Counted from the stretch's first letter, positions 37,273-50,530 are shown. The stretch is DNA of 64,000 bases from Sciurus carolinensis (GCF_902686445.1 NC_062223.1:40332998-40396997), one strand, 5' to 3'. The notes: a model not told the origin generated them from the sequence alone. Numbers and translations: made by a program.

Positions 37273-37455
37273 TCAGTAGTTCTCAAACATTATTATACGG
37301 CAGAATGAACTGAATCTTTGCTAAAACAGAGTGTATGAACCCAAACCCAGGAATCTCTAATTCTGGAAGTCTGGGATAAAGCCAAGAGTTTGCATTTCTA
37401 ACAAAACTCAGGTGGTGCTGAGGCTCACAGTGTAAGGACCACACTTAGAGAAGCA
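37273..37455 (+). mobile_element. MER5A-type hAT-Charlie DNA transposon relic
   Basis: Begins CAGTAGTTCTCAAACATTAT (terminal inverted repeat), contains AGAGTTTGCATTTCTAACAA and ACTCAGGTGGTGCTGA, and ends with AAGGACCACACTTAGAGAAG, the expected opposite terminus. Non-autonomous, about 180 bp, typical length for the family. Fixed before the placental radiation. Confidence 0.8.
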
Positions 37456-37558
37456 CAAGGAATTAAGTGCAATACTTCAAACTTCCTCAATTATTTGAGC
37501 TCGGATTTTAGCAAACCATTGTTTGTTTGGAAATGTATACACTTAAATTTCAAATCAT

Positions 37559-38007
37559 AGCTGGTTTTTATTTTTTTATTTTATTTTTTTATTTTTTACA
37601 GACTGCATTTTGATTCATTTCTATGGTTGTACACGATGTAGATTCATATCATTTGTGTAATCATACATGTACATAGGGTAATGATGTCTGTCTCATTCCA
37701 CCATTTTTCATTACCCCCTTCCTCTCATTCCCTTCTACATAATCTAAAGTTCCTCCATTCTTCTTTCACCCCCCCATTCCCATCCCCATTATATATCATC
37801 ATCCACTTAACAGGGAAAACATTCTGCCTTTGGTCTTTTGGAATTGGCTTCTTTCATTTAGCATTATATTCTCCAATTCCATCCATTTATCTGCAAAGCC
37901 ATAATATTATTCTTCTTCATGGCTGAATAATATTTCATTTTATATGTATACCACAGTTTATCCATTCAGCTGTTGAAGAGCATCTAGGTTGGTTCCACAA
38001 GCTGGTT
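37559..38007 (-). mobile_element. 5'-truncated LINE-1, antisense
   Basis: Starts with a T/A-rich run (the reversed A tail, 37567-37598), then ACAGACTGCATTTTGATTCA and the 3' UTR, then reversed ORF2 end (TTCTCCAATTCCATCCATTT, ACCACAGTTTATCCATTCAG, CATCTAGGTTGGTTCCACAA). Flanks AGCTGGTT at 37559-37566 and 38000-38007 are a probable short target-site duplication. It is the same L1 subfamily as 1585-2188 but without inversion. The forward frame 37681-37926 is chance. Confidence 0.85.
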
Positions 38008-38168
38008 ATTTTTAATCAATAGCTTTAGATTTGTGCTTTCATATCATTGTTAACAACAAACAAATCCAAATGCTCATGAATAGAATGGGATTTTTGCTGT
38101 TTTCTCAATGCATGATCCATGATTTATTTGAGCTACTTAGAACTTTATACCTAGTTGGTTTCTTTGCT

Positions 38169-38199
38169 TTTGTTGTTGTTGTTGTTGTTGTTGTTGTTT
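38169..38199. repeat. (TGT)n trinucleotide microsatellite
   Basis: About ten TTG/TGT units. Confidence 0.95.
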
Positions 38200-39047
38200 T
38201 ATTTGATTTATTTTGACCACGTCTGCATTATTTATTTGGACTTTTTTCTAAATAACTTTTTGGTATTTCATGCTACATCATCATTCCTTCTATAATGCAA
38301 TCTCTCTTAATTTTTACATAACTAAATCTCAGATTTAGTTCCTTTCTCCAATTCCCCCAATAAAACATAATGTCTATACATCGTTTTTACAACAGCTCTA
38401 CTGGGAAGAAACCACACAAAGAGCAGGAGCCGATATAAACATGGGAGTAATTTAAGGAGAGAATAAAGTTTCCAGGCAAGCATTATGATTGGCACCACAT
38501 GCCAAAGCCACTGCTGATTCAGAGGTGGGAGGGGCCCAGAAAAGGGAGAACTCTTCCTGATTCTGCTACAGCTGCTTAAAGTTTGGAAGGTGCACAAGTG
38601 GATGTTATGACTTAGGAACAATCAAGGCAGATACAAGATGCCATTATTTTATAATTTCTGAAGTATAAAAAGACAAGCCAGTAAGCAACAAATCTATTTT
38701 TGAAATACCACATAATGGTAATTGTATAAAAGTTTTTTCTTCCCAAATATATTGCCCACCAGCATTGGAAAGGAACCACTTTGCCTTTCAAATCTCAATT
38801 TCCTTTCCTAAAGTTGAAATCATTATTCTCCTTGAATGTCAAAATCTTTTTTCCTACAATTCATTATTTATTATTAGGAAAAACTCATATTTTACTCCAT
38901 ATAACACAATTTCATTCATCTATTCATTTATCACTCTTTTTCTAATTGAAAATCACAGTCCTTCATTTGTGGCAGCTTTGTTTTTCATTGGTTTGTTTTA
39001 ATTTGATTTATTCTTTCACTGGAATTTTCAATATGTCTCAGGTAGGT

Positions 39048-39051
<4 letters not shown>
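38200..39051. other. Unassigned sequence
   Basis: No recognised element. The 99-codon reverse frame at 38322-38621 has no recognised family. Confidence 0.5.
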
Positions 39052-39082
<31 letters not shown>

Positions 39083-39285
39083 ATGTGGGGCACACCAAGG
39101 AATGAACCCAAGGGAACTTAACTCCTGAGCCACATCCCAGACACTTTTTATATTTTATTAAAGACAGGGTCTTGCTAAGTTGCTTAGGGCCTTGCTAAGT
39201 TGCTGAGGCTGGCTTTGAACTCATGCTTCTCCTGCCTCAGCCTCCTGAGCCCCTGGGATTGCAGGTGTGTACCACCACACCCAGC
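39052..39285 (-). repeat. B1-dID SINE, antisense, full length
   Basis: A run of 30 T (39052-39081) is the reversed poly-A tail. The ID-like part follows (GGAATGAACCCAAGGGAACT, GAGCCACATCCCAGACACTT), then the linker with the doubled TTGCTAAGTTGCT phrase (39173-39213), then the B1 part (GAGGCTGGCTTTGAACTCAT, CTGCCTCAGCCTCCTGAGCC, GTGTACCACCACACCCAGC). Both monomers are present in the expected order. The long homopolymer tail suggests moderate youth. Confidence 0.92.
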
Positions 39286-39443
39286 AAAACATGTCAGTTT
39301 TGAATGGTATAATTTGATAATAACTGGATTACTCTGGCAGAACCTTTTAGCACAATGTCCATCAAAAATATGGTTTACTCAGAAAAGTAAACTGCTGACT
39401 TTGATTAGCACCTGGGAAAACTTGGATTATTTTCCTGATATGC

Positions 39444-39467
39444 ATGAATGAATGAATGAATGAATGA
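39444..39467. repeat. (GAAT)n microsatellite
   Basis: Six tandem GAAT/AATG units. Confidence 0.95.
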
Positions 39468-41082
39468 CTCATTCTTCAAAACAAAAGCCTAAGTGGTTTA
39501 GCAGGGTCTTAAAAATATTATGTGGCCTCAATTCTAGGCACGCAAGAAAACAGGAATGGAAACTTATGCTCCAGAATAGAAATTGGGAGGTTTTATTATT
39601 TGTTTGTTTTTTTATTTTTCTGAGTTTTGGCTGGCACATTTCATCTGCTGATTCTTCACTTCTTAAATAGGATCACCTCCTGAATCTCTATTTTTCTTAG
39701 TTTTGAAGAATTTCATTAACTTTGCCTGTCATCTAGAAACTTACTTTCTGACATCTAAAGTAAATGTCACTCACTATAATATATTTTAAAAAGTGTTCTT
39801 TTGTTAGAAATGCCACTGAAATTGAAGTGATCTCTTGAATTTCTGCCTTGAAATAACTTTTCATATACAATGGATCTTCTCATATCCACATGAAGAAATA
39901 TAAACTATTTTTGCCTTTCTCGTAGGTTCTACTTCTTAGCTCTGTGCTCATTTTCATGCCTCCTCTTTGACTCATCTTTAATTTCTGCACAATTTTCTGG
40001 GAATGAACAGTTTCAACCAGTTCACATGAATCTAATAAGGTCATTAATCATATTGAAAAAAACTTGCTTATTATGTTCCGTTTAATCCACTTGCAAACAT
40101 GCTTGGATATTATAAAAATGGTCCAGGTTAACCTATTTTCTTTTTTGGAGTGATACTATTTCATCCCAGTAAACAACATGAAAATCTCCATTTCCCCCTA
40201 ACAATTCCACAAATTTGTTTAAGTTGTTAGTTTTTCACTTGGAAAGAAATATATGCACATAGTTTCAAGGAGTAAATATAAGTATTATCCAGGGATAAAC
40301 ATAAGTAAACGGTGCCACTCCAAAGGGTTGATTTCCTATAGCAATTTGTTTACAAAAACTTTCAAATAAACTATTTGATTAGCTCTTTAACAAATTCATG
40401 AGGAGAGATTTCAAATACAATTTGTTTCATAATGATATTCAAAAACTTTTGTGATTTGCTTAAACTTATATATGAATTATAGCAAATGAGTTCTTTCTTA
40501 TGTACTAAATAAGTGAATTTTAAAATTTTTGTAATTGAATTGATAATTGTAATTTTAATCAAGTGTGTTTTTTTCATGCTCCTGTTTAAAATATCTTATT
40601 CCATTCTAAAAATACATTTAGGATGATTTTTATAGAAAAGAATAAAAGTTATATTCAATTTTGATATCCAAAATTGCCATATTCAAGAAACTGTTTTGAA
40701 TTTTAACTATATTTTTGGAAATGAAATCATCAACTTCTCTCTTGCAATAACCTCTGTTCATGAAATTCTAGTATTATTGTTAGGGCTGGGATTGGATGAA
40801 GTGGAATACAGCTTGGAAAGATTAAAAGTGAAGATTTGGTCATTAGTTGTCAATGATAAAACAGTCAGAACCGCTGAGGTTAAGCAGGACGGATAGTTAT
40901 AAAGGTCCTGGGAGGATGGAGCAACCATGGGCCTGATTTTTTTCTTTATTCCCAGCATCATCTATACATAACAACTCACAAGTACTTCTACCTCGTGCAC
41001 ACACACATATACACCATTATATACTCTAAAAATGGTTAGGTAAGGGACTGGAGAATAGCACATAAATGAGAGATCATGATTT
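39468..41082. other. Unassigned AT-rich sequence
   Basis: No recognised element. Confidence 0.5.
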
Positions 41083-41835
41083 TTTAAAATCCATCATTTT
41101 AATTGATGAACATTGTAAGCATTCATGGCATACAACATGATGTTCTTTAAAAGTATGTCTACATTAAGGAATGGCTAAATCAATCAATTAATGCAAGTAT
41201 TACCTCACATACTTGTTGGTTTGTTGTGAGAACACTTAAATCTGTACTCCCAGCACTTTTCAGGTATATTGTGTATTTTTGGGGGTGGGGAGTTACTGGG
41301 GATTGAACTCAGAGGCACTCAACTACTGAGCCACATCCCCAGCCCTATTTTGTATGTTATTTAGAGACAGAGTCTCACTGATTTGCATAGCACCCCACTA
41401 AATTGCTGAGACTGGCTTTGGACTTGCAATCCTCCTGCCTCAGCCTCCCAAGCTGCTGGGATTATAGGACTGTGCCATCGTGCCTGGCTATTGTACATTC
41501 TTATTAACCATAGTCACCATGTAGTACAGTAGATCTTCTGAACTTATTCTGACAGAAAGTTTGTGTTATTTGGCTAATATCTCCTCTACCTTCCTCTGTG
41601 TGCTTAGCTCCTGCTCTCTGCTTCTATGATTTTAACTTTTTGCCACATAAAGGTGAAAGCATGCATTATTCATCTTCCCATGTCAGGCTCATCTCCTGTA
41701 ATAGAATGGTCTCCAGGTTCATTCACTGTCATTGCAAATAACAAAATTTTCTTCTTTTTTGAGACTGAATAGTATTCTCTTGTATATGTATACACTTTGT
41801 TTATTCAGTCATCCAGGAATGGAAACTTAGGTTAA
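41083..41835 (-). mobile_element. Old LINE-1 3' end, antisense, split by a SINE
   Basis: Left part (41083-41274) is reversed L1 3' UTR with GATGAACATTGTAAGCATTC and CACATACTTGTTGGTTTGTT. Right part (41489-41835) resumes with TTGTACATTCTTATTAACCA and continues through TCTCCAGGTTCATTCACTGT and GAGACTGAATAGTATTCTCT. The two halves join if the SINE at 41275-41488 is removed. Ancient and diverged. Confidence 0.65.
41275..41488 (-). repeat. B1-dID SINE nested in an old L1, antisense
   Basis: ID-like part (GGGGATTGAACTCAGAGGCA, GAGCCACATCCCCAGCCCTA), linker (GAGACAGAGTCTCACTGATT), B1 part (TGAGACTGGCTTTGGACTTG, CTCCTGCCTCAGCCTCCCAA, ending CGTGCCTGGC). TATTGTGTATT (41267-41277) and TATTGTACATT (41490-41500) are a candidate diverged target-site duplication. 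Confidence 0.92.
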
Positions 41836-43827
41836 TTCTAGATGGACACTATGGAATTCTATTTCCCAAAGATGGCTCTCTCAGTTGTAAGGTGAGATAA
41901 AGTTGAAAACAAATTAGATATACAATTATTTTTTTCTCTCTAGAGTAGACAGTGTGAGGTAGAAAAATATAGGTGTTAATGAGGAATAAAGGTAATTTCT
42001 CTGGATATCCAAAATATAATGAGTGTAATATCATGACCTCATTATACTACCAGCAATAAATGTAGAAAAAAGGCAAAAATTGTGACTTTTTTAGTAGTAA
42101 CAATGGTCATAATTGTGGTAGAGTCTTTATGTAGGAGTTTGCTGAAAACAGAATCCACTTGACAAACTTTTCTGGGGTAAAGGGGTAGTGGCACAGCAAT
42201 GACCACAAAACCAGAGACAAAAATGTGCACACTAGTAGTTATAAGCATTTCTTTCTGAGATTTGTGTGATTATATTTGTAAACACATTAGACAACCAGAA
42301 TTATGTCCCTTCTTTTCTCTTTCCTGTTCTGTACTTTAGCAAACACTGTTTAATATAGGTTAATCTTATATTTCAATATTCAAAATATATAATAAACAGA
42401 TGGGATGTGAATTGGCTCCAGGAGGGATGAAACATGATTTTGGTGTTGTCTTTATTTGGAAGTGAAGTGTGGATAACAGGTGTGCCTAGATAGCAAGTTA
42501 ATATGGGATAGACTGTTCTGATCCGTACTATCCAAACTGGTTATGATGGAACTTGTCCAGATCTCTATATTTTTAGGATTCTACCACAGTAGTTTTTAAG
42601 TCATGCTTTCTTTCAGTTAGTTTCTTTCTTCCTTGAACTAACTTTTCTGTAATATTCTGGGTGGGAGTTGGTCAATAGTAAAATTTATGTGGTATGTGGA
42701 ACTTGAAAGTAAAACAGCAGTCTTTCTGTTGTGAAGCACTTCACTACCAGAAGTTGGAGTGAAAAATGCAAAGGTGCTGTGAGTTCAGGTTTGTCCTTGC
42801 TCCTATTCATCCTCTCCTTGCCACTCTATATCCACCTCTTCTTACAAATTAAGGTCTAACTGTCCATCACAATGCTGTTACACAATTAGCAGATACTTCA
42901 TTGCAAAATCAGGGAAACCGTAGCTACGAAGAGGCAAACACTAAGAAATTTGGGTCTTGTAGATAAACCATCAAATTTTCCACCTTTTGAAGAGAGATAT
43001 TTTATGATACAGGTTGATAATCAGGTTTGAAGTCCTAGGATGTCTATATTGAATATTGAATGAAAAAGTCAGAAAATACACTGAGTCTCAGATTTTAGTG
43101 GGTCAACTGGGCTTATGACAATAAATTATTCCTGGGATGACATCCATGATAATTGACTCACCATTATTGAATCTTCTCTTATTATGAAGGAAAAGTCTAA
43201 CATTAAAAGTTTGATAAACTTTTTAAATGAAACTTGAGAGTAACTGGATCTTAATGTAACAGAGAAATGGAGACATTTGTCTTTGTCTTGGCTCTTTACT
43301 CCAGAACCTTTTTTTTGACTGATTTGATTCTAAAACTATGTGCCCTCAAATCCTATATTCCTCATTTGTTTGCATTTAAAAGCCTTATATATAAAGCAGC
43401 TACTATCACATGACACGGCAAAATACTGTACTTTATTAAAAACAATACACACAGATTCTAAGTAGGAGGTTTTCTGTTACTTATTTTCCTTTTTTGTGAG
43501 TCAGAACAGTTGAAGGAAATGATTTTTCCCTGGGATCCTTGTAAAAGCTCTCAGATGTGTTTCTTTCTTGATTCAGATTTCTTTCAGTTTAGTGGTTCAC
43601 ACATAGACTCATAGAGAATGCTGCTTAATGTCTTGTTCTGATTCCTCAGGTGAACTGAAGCAGAACACTGCAGACAGCAAGACATTTTCCCTGTGAACAG
43701 CCAATCATGCCCTCCTGACTCTTGGTTGCCTCCTTGATTTCTCAGACAAATATTTCATTTCAGCAGTGCTGTGTATTCCATCAACCTGACCTAACCATAT
43801 TCTGATTTTCCTTCTGCTCTCCTGAAG
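41836..43827. other. Unassigned sequence
   Basis: No recognised element or gene. Confidence 0.5.
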
Positions 43828-43988
43828 GGCAATGCAGAATATCTTTCGAAATTACTCTGTGGAATGCCGGAGCAACCATCATTTCAAAGGCAAATTTCCT
43901 GGTACTACAAAGCTCCGAAAATCAGTTATGCATCTTAAGGAACTTCCACAGACAGAGTTGAGCAAAGAAGTGTGCCCAAGTGGCAAGG
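43828..43988 (+). other. Exon-like stretch, doubtful
   Basis: A pyrimidine-rich tract ending in AG (43807-43827), about 161 bases less AT-rich than the surroundings with several CpGs, then AAG|GTACTA at 43986-43994 as a weak donor. One frame is open across it (ATG at 43832, codons reading MQNIFRNYSVECRSNHHF onward), running past the donor to a stop at 44015-44017. I recognise no protein family. Other frames are also largely open, which weakens the coding argument. It could equally be an old repeat. Confidence 0.18.
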
Positions 43989-44574
43989 TACTATGGTACA
44001 ATTGGAACTTACATTAGTTTTATCAATTACTAAAAATGTGTAAGTCCCCACACATTGTTTTCTTCATTATTTGAGATTTATCTGTTTACAAAAATAAACT
44101 AATTCATATACATCTATTGGATTTGATATTGGAATCAGATTTTAGGGAGTCTGTATAAATCTCCATATATCCAGAGAGAGAGTCAAAGAGAGAGAGAGAG
44201 ATCTCCTTTAAATCAGTGGAATCATTGATTAGTTTTAACACTTATTGTCCCGTGAGTCTGCTGAATCACTAGATATAGAGTGCAAAATCTTGCTGTGTGG
44301 ATACTGCCATTTGTGCTACACTTCTAAAGGTTTCATTGGATTTGCTGATTACATTCTCTTGGGAGTGACTGCTGGGAGCATTTTGTGGATCACACTGAAG
44401 CTCAGGACCTATGGGCCTGAATTGGGTAGAAAAGAGAGCTGTGAGCTTTCAGGTTCAGTGTGGGAGGGGAAGGAGAGGCATGATAGCTATTTATTTGCCA
44501 TCTTCAGTAGGAGAACAGAAACAAACACTAGGGAAAAAATAATGAATAACTGGAGGTGGACTTGTGAACAAATG
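43989..44574. other. Unassigned sequence with (GA)n
   Basis: A GA-repeat block lies at 44173-44201. The 118-codon frame at 44245-44601 does not start with ATG, runs into a MIR fragment and resembles no known protein. Confidence 0.5.
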
Positions 44575-44620
44575 GACGTGCCTGTGTTTCTTCATCTGTA
44601 AAATAAGGATACCACATAAG
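44575..44620 (+). repeat. MIR SINE fragment
   Basis: GTTTCTTCATCTGTAAAATA matches the most conserved MIR 3' phrase almost exactly. Confidence 0.6.
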
Positions 44621-47600
44621 TCAATTGCTTAATCTTTCCTGCTATTTAATCTTCTGATTTCCAAGGTTCAGAGAAAAAAAGAGAAAACTACTAAACTTTG
44701 AGTACCATTATAACACAGTATTTTACACATGCCTTTATGCTTAAATATTGATTGCTCTGTGATTCAAAATTGCAAATTTATTTAATTTAATTAACAAAAT
44801 TAAACAGATAGAAATTTCTGGATCAATGACACTCATCTGAAATTCCATCTCATTATTTTTTATTTTATCAGTTGAGATGTGGACACATAATATCAATTAT
44901 CATAAGGGCCCTTTAGTGTGTCCTGCTGTATTATAATATCATCATTACAGATGACTTTTCCATTAGAGATAAATTCTTATTTTCCAAAGTGATATAAAAA
45001 ATGTGGAAACTATTTTGATTATAATTTCAAGATAGTCCTAATGTAAAAATCAAATTAGGACTAAATACTGAACAATTTTTAGTTTTCCAATAAATTTAAT
45101 GACATGTGATCCATAAAAATATAGATAGATTTTAAGGCATTTTTCTGAGATTTTCCCCTAAAGTACCACAAAGACTTGTCTATATGATTGAGAAAATCCA
45201 AATAATTTATTCCCTACCCTAACTCTAATACTGGCTTACATCACAAACATTTATTGTATGCAAGATTAATAATTTTTAGCTGTTCTTTAAATTACAGCTT
45301 CTCTGGCAATCCCACTCATCTTACACTTCGAAAAAATTCTGAGCATATTACATACTTTGTTTTAAAAAATACCAACAACTAGCAGAAAACTTGAAATCAC
45401 TTCAAGAGTAAATCTGCATAATTTTGGCAAATGAGTCTTATATAGGCCCTTTGCCAGAGTTCTTGTTAAAGAAACTAATATCAAGGATACAAATATAAAA
45501 CCAGGTTTTAATATCAATGCGTTTTAGAATAAATTAAAAATCACAAATCAAAATAAACTACAAATTTTACAAATATCACAAAATCTAAACAAATATTATA
45601 TATACATATATAACCTTATTAACCAACATCTTACGCACAGCTAGAATGCTTATTTTCCTACAAGAATTGTGTTTTTCTTTGGCATCTGATAACTATTTCA
45701 TTATTTTATTGTTCATGGAAGGAATAGAAAGATATTTTAATCTTTCTTCTTAATAGATTTTCAGGAGAATTTTCAAGGGGTAGAGTAATGCACTTTTGGT
45801 GAAGTCAGAGATCAGAGAGCTACGTGAACAAATCCTACCATGAACCACAGTGGAAGTAGATAAATAATAGTCATGTGCAGGATAGCTCATTGGTGTCCCT
45901 TACACACACAATCTAAATTAATACATCTTCACCTCTATTTTTTTTTACATATGGATCTTATAAATGCTCACAGAAACTCCACCATCGCAAACCATGCAAG
46001 GGAATGTGATGCGAGGAAATCAGAGGAGAAAGAGTGTACTCTTTTAACTAATTGCTATTAAAGATCTTAAAACTTTGTAAAATTAACAACACAAATCCCA
46101 CATGACTTTGTGAACACATTTTTATCACCCCTCGCAGGCTTTGGAAGGTACCAGTACAGTTGAGAGGCCCTTATTATATAATTTATTTCATTCTATCGGA
46201 AATCTACCTCTGAATATCTGTGTATTTTTTGGTTACTTAGCCTTTTATCATCTCTTTATAATAAAACCTAAAATCAAACTTGGGAACATTTCTCCCAATA
46301 TTCCACTTCATACATAATTTCTTCTCACACTTATACATTAATTTATCCTCCTACTAAACCCCTTCCTCCAAAAAACTTTATTTTCATCATTATTATCATT
46401 GTTTTTATTATTATATATTAACTTCATGCATTAACTTCTCCTCACACTTTACCCCCTCCTTCAGAAAAAACCCTACTATTAATACTCAAAAGTGCTAACT
46501 ACTCTCAAACCTCTGAAATTGCCTGTTTTTTTCCTTTAAATGAAACATTCTACCCTCATCTTCAAGGTTCAAAGCCCTCCTTGATAAAGCCTAGTTCATT
46601 CATTACAGGAGGAAATAATTTTTCATTCCTTAGACACAGATACTAAGTCTATACCAAATTGTTTATTGTTATTCAGACTACATTTATTAGACTGTTTGCT
46701 ATACATGTATTCTTTTAAATCCCAGAATGGTTTTAAGACTGATATTTTTCAAATTTCCCTTACAGATTTGGAGACAGTGAAGAAACTTTCAAATTGATGA
46801 ACATGATAAACTCTCTGTCCTGGTCGATCAATAACAAAAATATAACCTATAAATTGGATTTTGAATGCTTTGTTTTTAATATAAAAAAGGGTGACTATCA
46901 ACATCTTTATCTTAAATAGACAAAATATATTTATTAATATCCTTCTCCCAGTTGCCCAGAATTGGAAATAAGATCTTTTCATAGACAAACAGGGAGACAC
47001 ACGTGTACTCTCCTGGAGTTTCTAATGTACTCACATATCTGTGTAATAACAAGGCGTTCAAATAGAAAATAAGATGCAGACAGACAGAGGAAAATGAACT
47101 TGTATGTATTTCTAACATTTACAGTGCATGACCTATCAGGGAGACCACATTGAGATTTTATTTTCATGCCTTTCTTCACAATTTCCTCTGATCCGAATGA
47201 AAGTGATCTATAGGGTGGAGAAGCAAATGGAAGGGGAAGCCTGTGCTGGGGTCTTGGTGGGGAGGTTGGGCCACCCCACAGAATCAGAACTTTTCAGTTT
47301 CATTTGAAAGATAGCAAGTTGCAACGATGACTTTCATCTAGGACACCTTCAACCAAAATGCAGAAGACTCTCATTAGCATTTTTATAGCTGGCCACTAGA
47401 AGCTTGCATGGATATAAAGTTAAAGCCTGTTGAATTTAAATGATCTCCCAAGAAATCAGATATATCCGTTCGAACCCGTATCTTAACTGCTTAGTTAGAC
47501 CTGTTCAAGATTAGAAAGATCTCATTTTTACTTCTGGTTATGTGTCTGGATTGTGTTGTCATTGTTTGTTCTTTCTTTGAAAGAAACCACTTTCTGAGGA

Positions 47601-50334
47601 CACATCACTTTTTAAATATATTTTCCATTAACAGAATAAAGGCACCATACATTTTGATAGGTAGGGGAAGAAATATCCTGGTATGTCTTACTTTTAAACA
47701 AATTGATTGGGAATTTGTATATCTAATGAAATGTGCTTTCTGAGCTGTGTGGCGCAGTTTAAAATACCTCTACTGTTGTCTTTGCTCATCATCGCTTACA
47801 GAAAAACCTTTCCTTGACCTCTGGTGGTCTTCAACAAGTGGACAACAGAGAGGAGAAGGGAGGCTCAGAATGTCTCAGAGATAAGAGGGGATAGTTAGTG
47901 ACCAGTTTTGGTTGGAGGAGTCTGACCTTAAACACAAATGTCATTGTTTTTGTTTGTTTCCACTTAATTGTTGACTCTTCCTTTCTCTTTTAATCATGTT
48001 CCTTTGAGCTGTCAATTACAGCTTTTCACAAAGGCCTTTAATCTTTAAAGAATCTTATTGTCCAAGAATTTTCTGTTTCCATCTTTACATTCATAGCAAG
48101 GATTCCTCTGGGGGAAGAACGAGTGCAAGCCATTATGTAAATGTAGGTTATGAAGTCTTCCAGTCTACCTAAATGGCAAAGAAATTCAGCCAACGAGGTC
48201 ATCCTGGATTAGGAATCAGGGAACTTCAATTAAGCCTCTGAGCAATTTCTCATTTTCCACTGTCCCCCTTTTCCCTAGTATCTACCTTTGTTCTCTTTAA
48301 GGACCTCAATACCCAGTATAACATTACTTTTCCCCAGCTATGCATCCAATAATGGAAAGTCACTTTGGAATCATGACATTTTTTCGAAGAATGTGCATGT
48401 GAGCAAACAGGTGGAATGCCTTCAGAGGAGTGAACTGCCTGCACAAATGAAGCTTTATCCAAGCTACATATTAACCTCATTCATTGTTGGGATCCACCTC
48501 TGCCTAATGCCCAAGGCACACAGGGCCCACAGCACTATTTCAGTCTGACGTTTGATAACCCTGTGCAAGTGCACCATTTGTGAATAGTTTTCAGATGCCA
48601 TCTCCCAATTGCTTGGGATTCTAACAACTGTTCATTAGTGGAGGTATTTTGCTTATGTCAACTGATAAGGAAACAAACAATAATACTAACAACAGCAAAA
48701 GTGTCAACCTCAAAGCAAAAATAAATGGATTTATCATTTTTCTGATTCTTATAAATTACCACTTATGAAGTGGGTAGAAGGGACAACTTGGATGAACCCT
48801 CTTCATCTGTTCACTTGGATATATTTTTGAGAAAACAGGGCAAATGGCAAACATATCTATGAGGCAACCATATGTATCATCAGTCACACTCATTGTAAGG
48901 AAGATCCTCTGCATCAAAAACTTGGAAGATTTAATTGTAGGACAACAAATGGAACTTATATGTACTTTTGCAATACTGCATCTCCCAGAATTGTGCCACA
49001 GAAAGGGTGCTCATAATGCATGCATTGCAAATGTAATAGACAATATTTCAGCCTCTACATAGCTTAGAAGCTATGCTTCACCTCCTGATAACAACCTCAT
49101 GTTGATACTGGCAGCTATGATTATCATAGATTGCATCTCCCTCCTAGCCAGGAATAACTTGAGCAGTAGTTGGTCTGATGAAAACTTAATTAATCATATT
49201 CCTTGTTCCATTAAATTTGAATTCAAATTTAAAATAATTCCTTAATCATTTTGGCCCTTCATTTAAACTATAATAAAGCAAGGTTTGGAGTTGAGTGATT
49301 CTATGGTAATAAAAATAGGAATTAGTAAAGCAAACAAACATATTAGTGATGTTATATAAGTTCTGCTACATCTGTTGAAATAATATATCCATTACCTTAT
49401 TCTTATTCCTATTATTTTTTTATAAATGTGTTTATGTTAATGGGTGAGTAAAAAGTGGACACAATAATTTGAAATAGGTTAGAAAAGTCTTATCTCACAT
49501 GCTGACAGATGACTTGTCCAAGAAATTCATAGACATCTTTGAAATCCTATTCTCAAAGTACACCAGATATGAAGCTCATTTCAATCAATTTTCATGTCAT
49601 CTAATGTATAGACTATCCTTGGATTTTTGTTGCTCTTGTTTGTTTACTTCAAATCTGATCATCTGCATTATTATTTTCCAGTGAAGTGTAACAGAAAAAG
49701 AAAATCTAAATCTGGCACCTCAAATTTTCTTAAGAATTCAAGCTTAACCATGGCAAGGATTACAGGGAGAGATCATTTGAGCTCTGTGAAATTGAAGGAT
49801 GAATATACCCTTAGCATTTTGGATATGAGCATTGTGGAACATGAGGATAATGATCAGGAGAGGGTATAGGGTTCACCTATAAGTGAATTGTGAACGTTGT
49901 TTAGTAATGTGAGGGACAGTTAGTGACTGAAATCATACTTGAATTTTGAAAAGATAAGAAAAACTGTTTGAAATTTAGAGAGGCAGGAAGGCAAAGTAGA
50001 AAGAAACACAATTATTTTCAAGCAGTGTCAGTAGGTTCCACACTGCAGCAATCCTGTTTCCTTGGGGATCAGCTGGGAAGACACTGCAGCCTGACTTCTG
50101 AACCAGAGGCATCAGATTCAGAAATCTCACCCTTTCTGACTCTTTGCCTCTGTCTCCGTGACAATGGAGAACTACAGAGTGAATTGAGTCTAGTGACTTT
50201 CAAATGCATAGACCTAGATGTACTAAATTCAATTAAAGGGAATTTGGGTCTTTTTCAGCAATGCGCATAGCTAATTAGCATCATAGAGTTCCTTTAGAGA
50301 TATCCAGGGTAAACAAATATCCATAAACTCAAGG
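44621..50334. other. Large unassigned stretch
   Basis: About 5.7 kb with no confident gene or repeat. The part 47990-48080 (GCTGTCAATTACAGCTTTTC and AAGGCCTTTAATCTTTAAAG) is complex and non-repetitive, in the manner of conserved non-coding DNA, but this is only an impression. Frames at 45873, 47540, 48288, 48844, 49627 and 49968 match nothing I know. Confidence 0.45.
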
Positions 50335-50530
50335 GCAGTGATGTATAGCATGGTCCCTGGAGCCTTGTTAGCTGAGTTTGATCTCCAACTCTGCTGCTTC
50401 CTAGTTTATATGAATTTGGGGACATCGTTTAACTTACCCAAGGTAGGTACTTTTAATATGAAAATAGTACCTACCTTATAGAGCCCATATAAGAATTAAG
50501 TAATTTGATATTTATGAAGCACAAGTTTCC
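50335..50530 (+). repeat. MIR SINE, near complete
   Basis: Order of MIR landmarks: ATAGCATGGTCCCTGGAGCC, CAACTCTGCTGCTTCCTAGT, AACTTACCCAAGG, AAAATAGTACCTACCTTATA and AGAATTAAGTAATTTGATAT. Unusually complete for this window. It abuts the following LTR. Confidence 0.8.

Noticed and set aside
44245..44601. 118-codon forward open frame
   Set aside because: No ATG at the start, no known domain, ends inside a MIR fragment; most likely chance.
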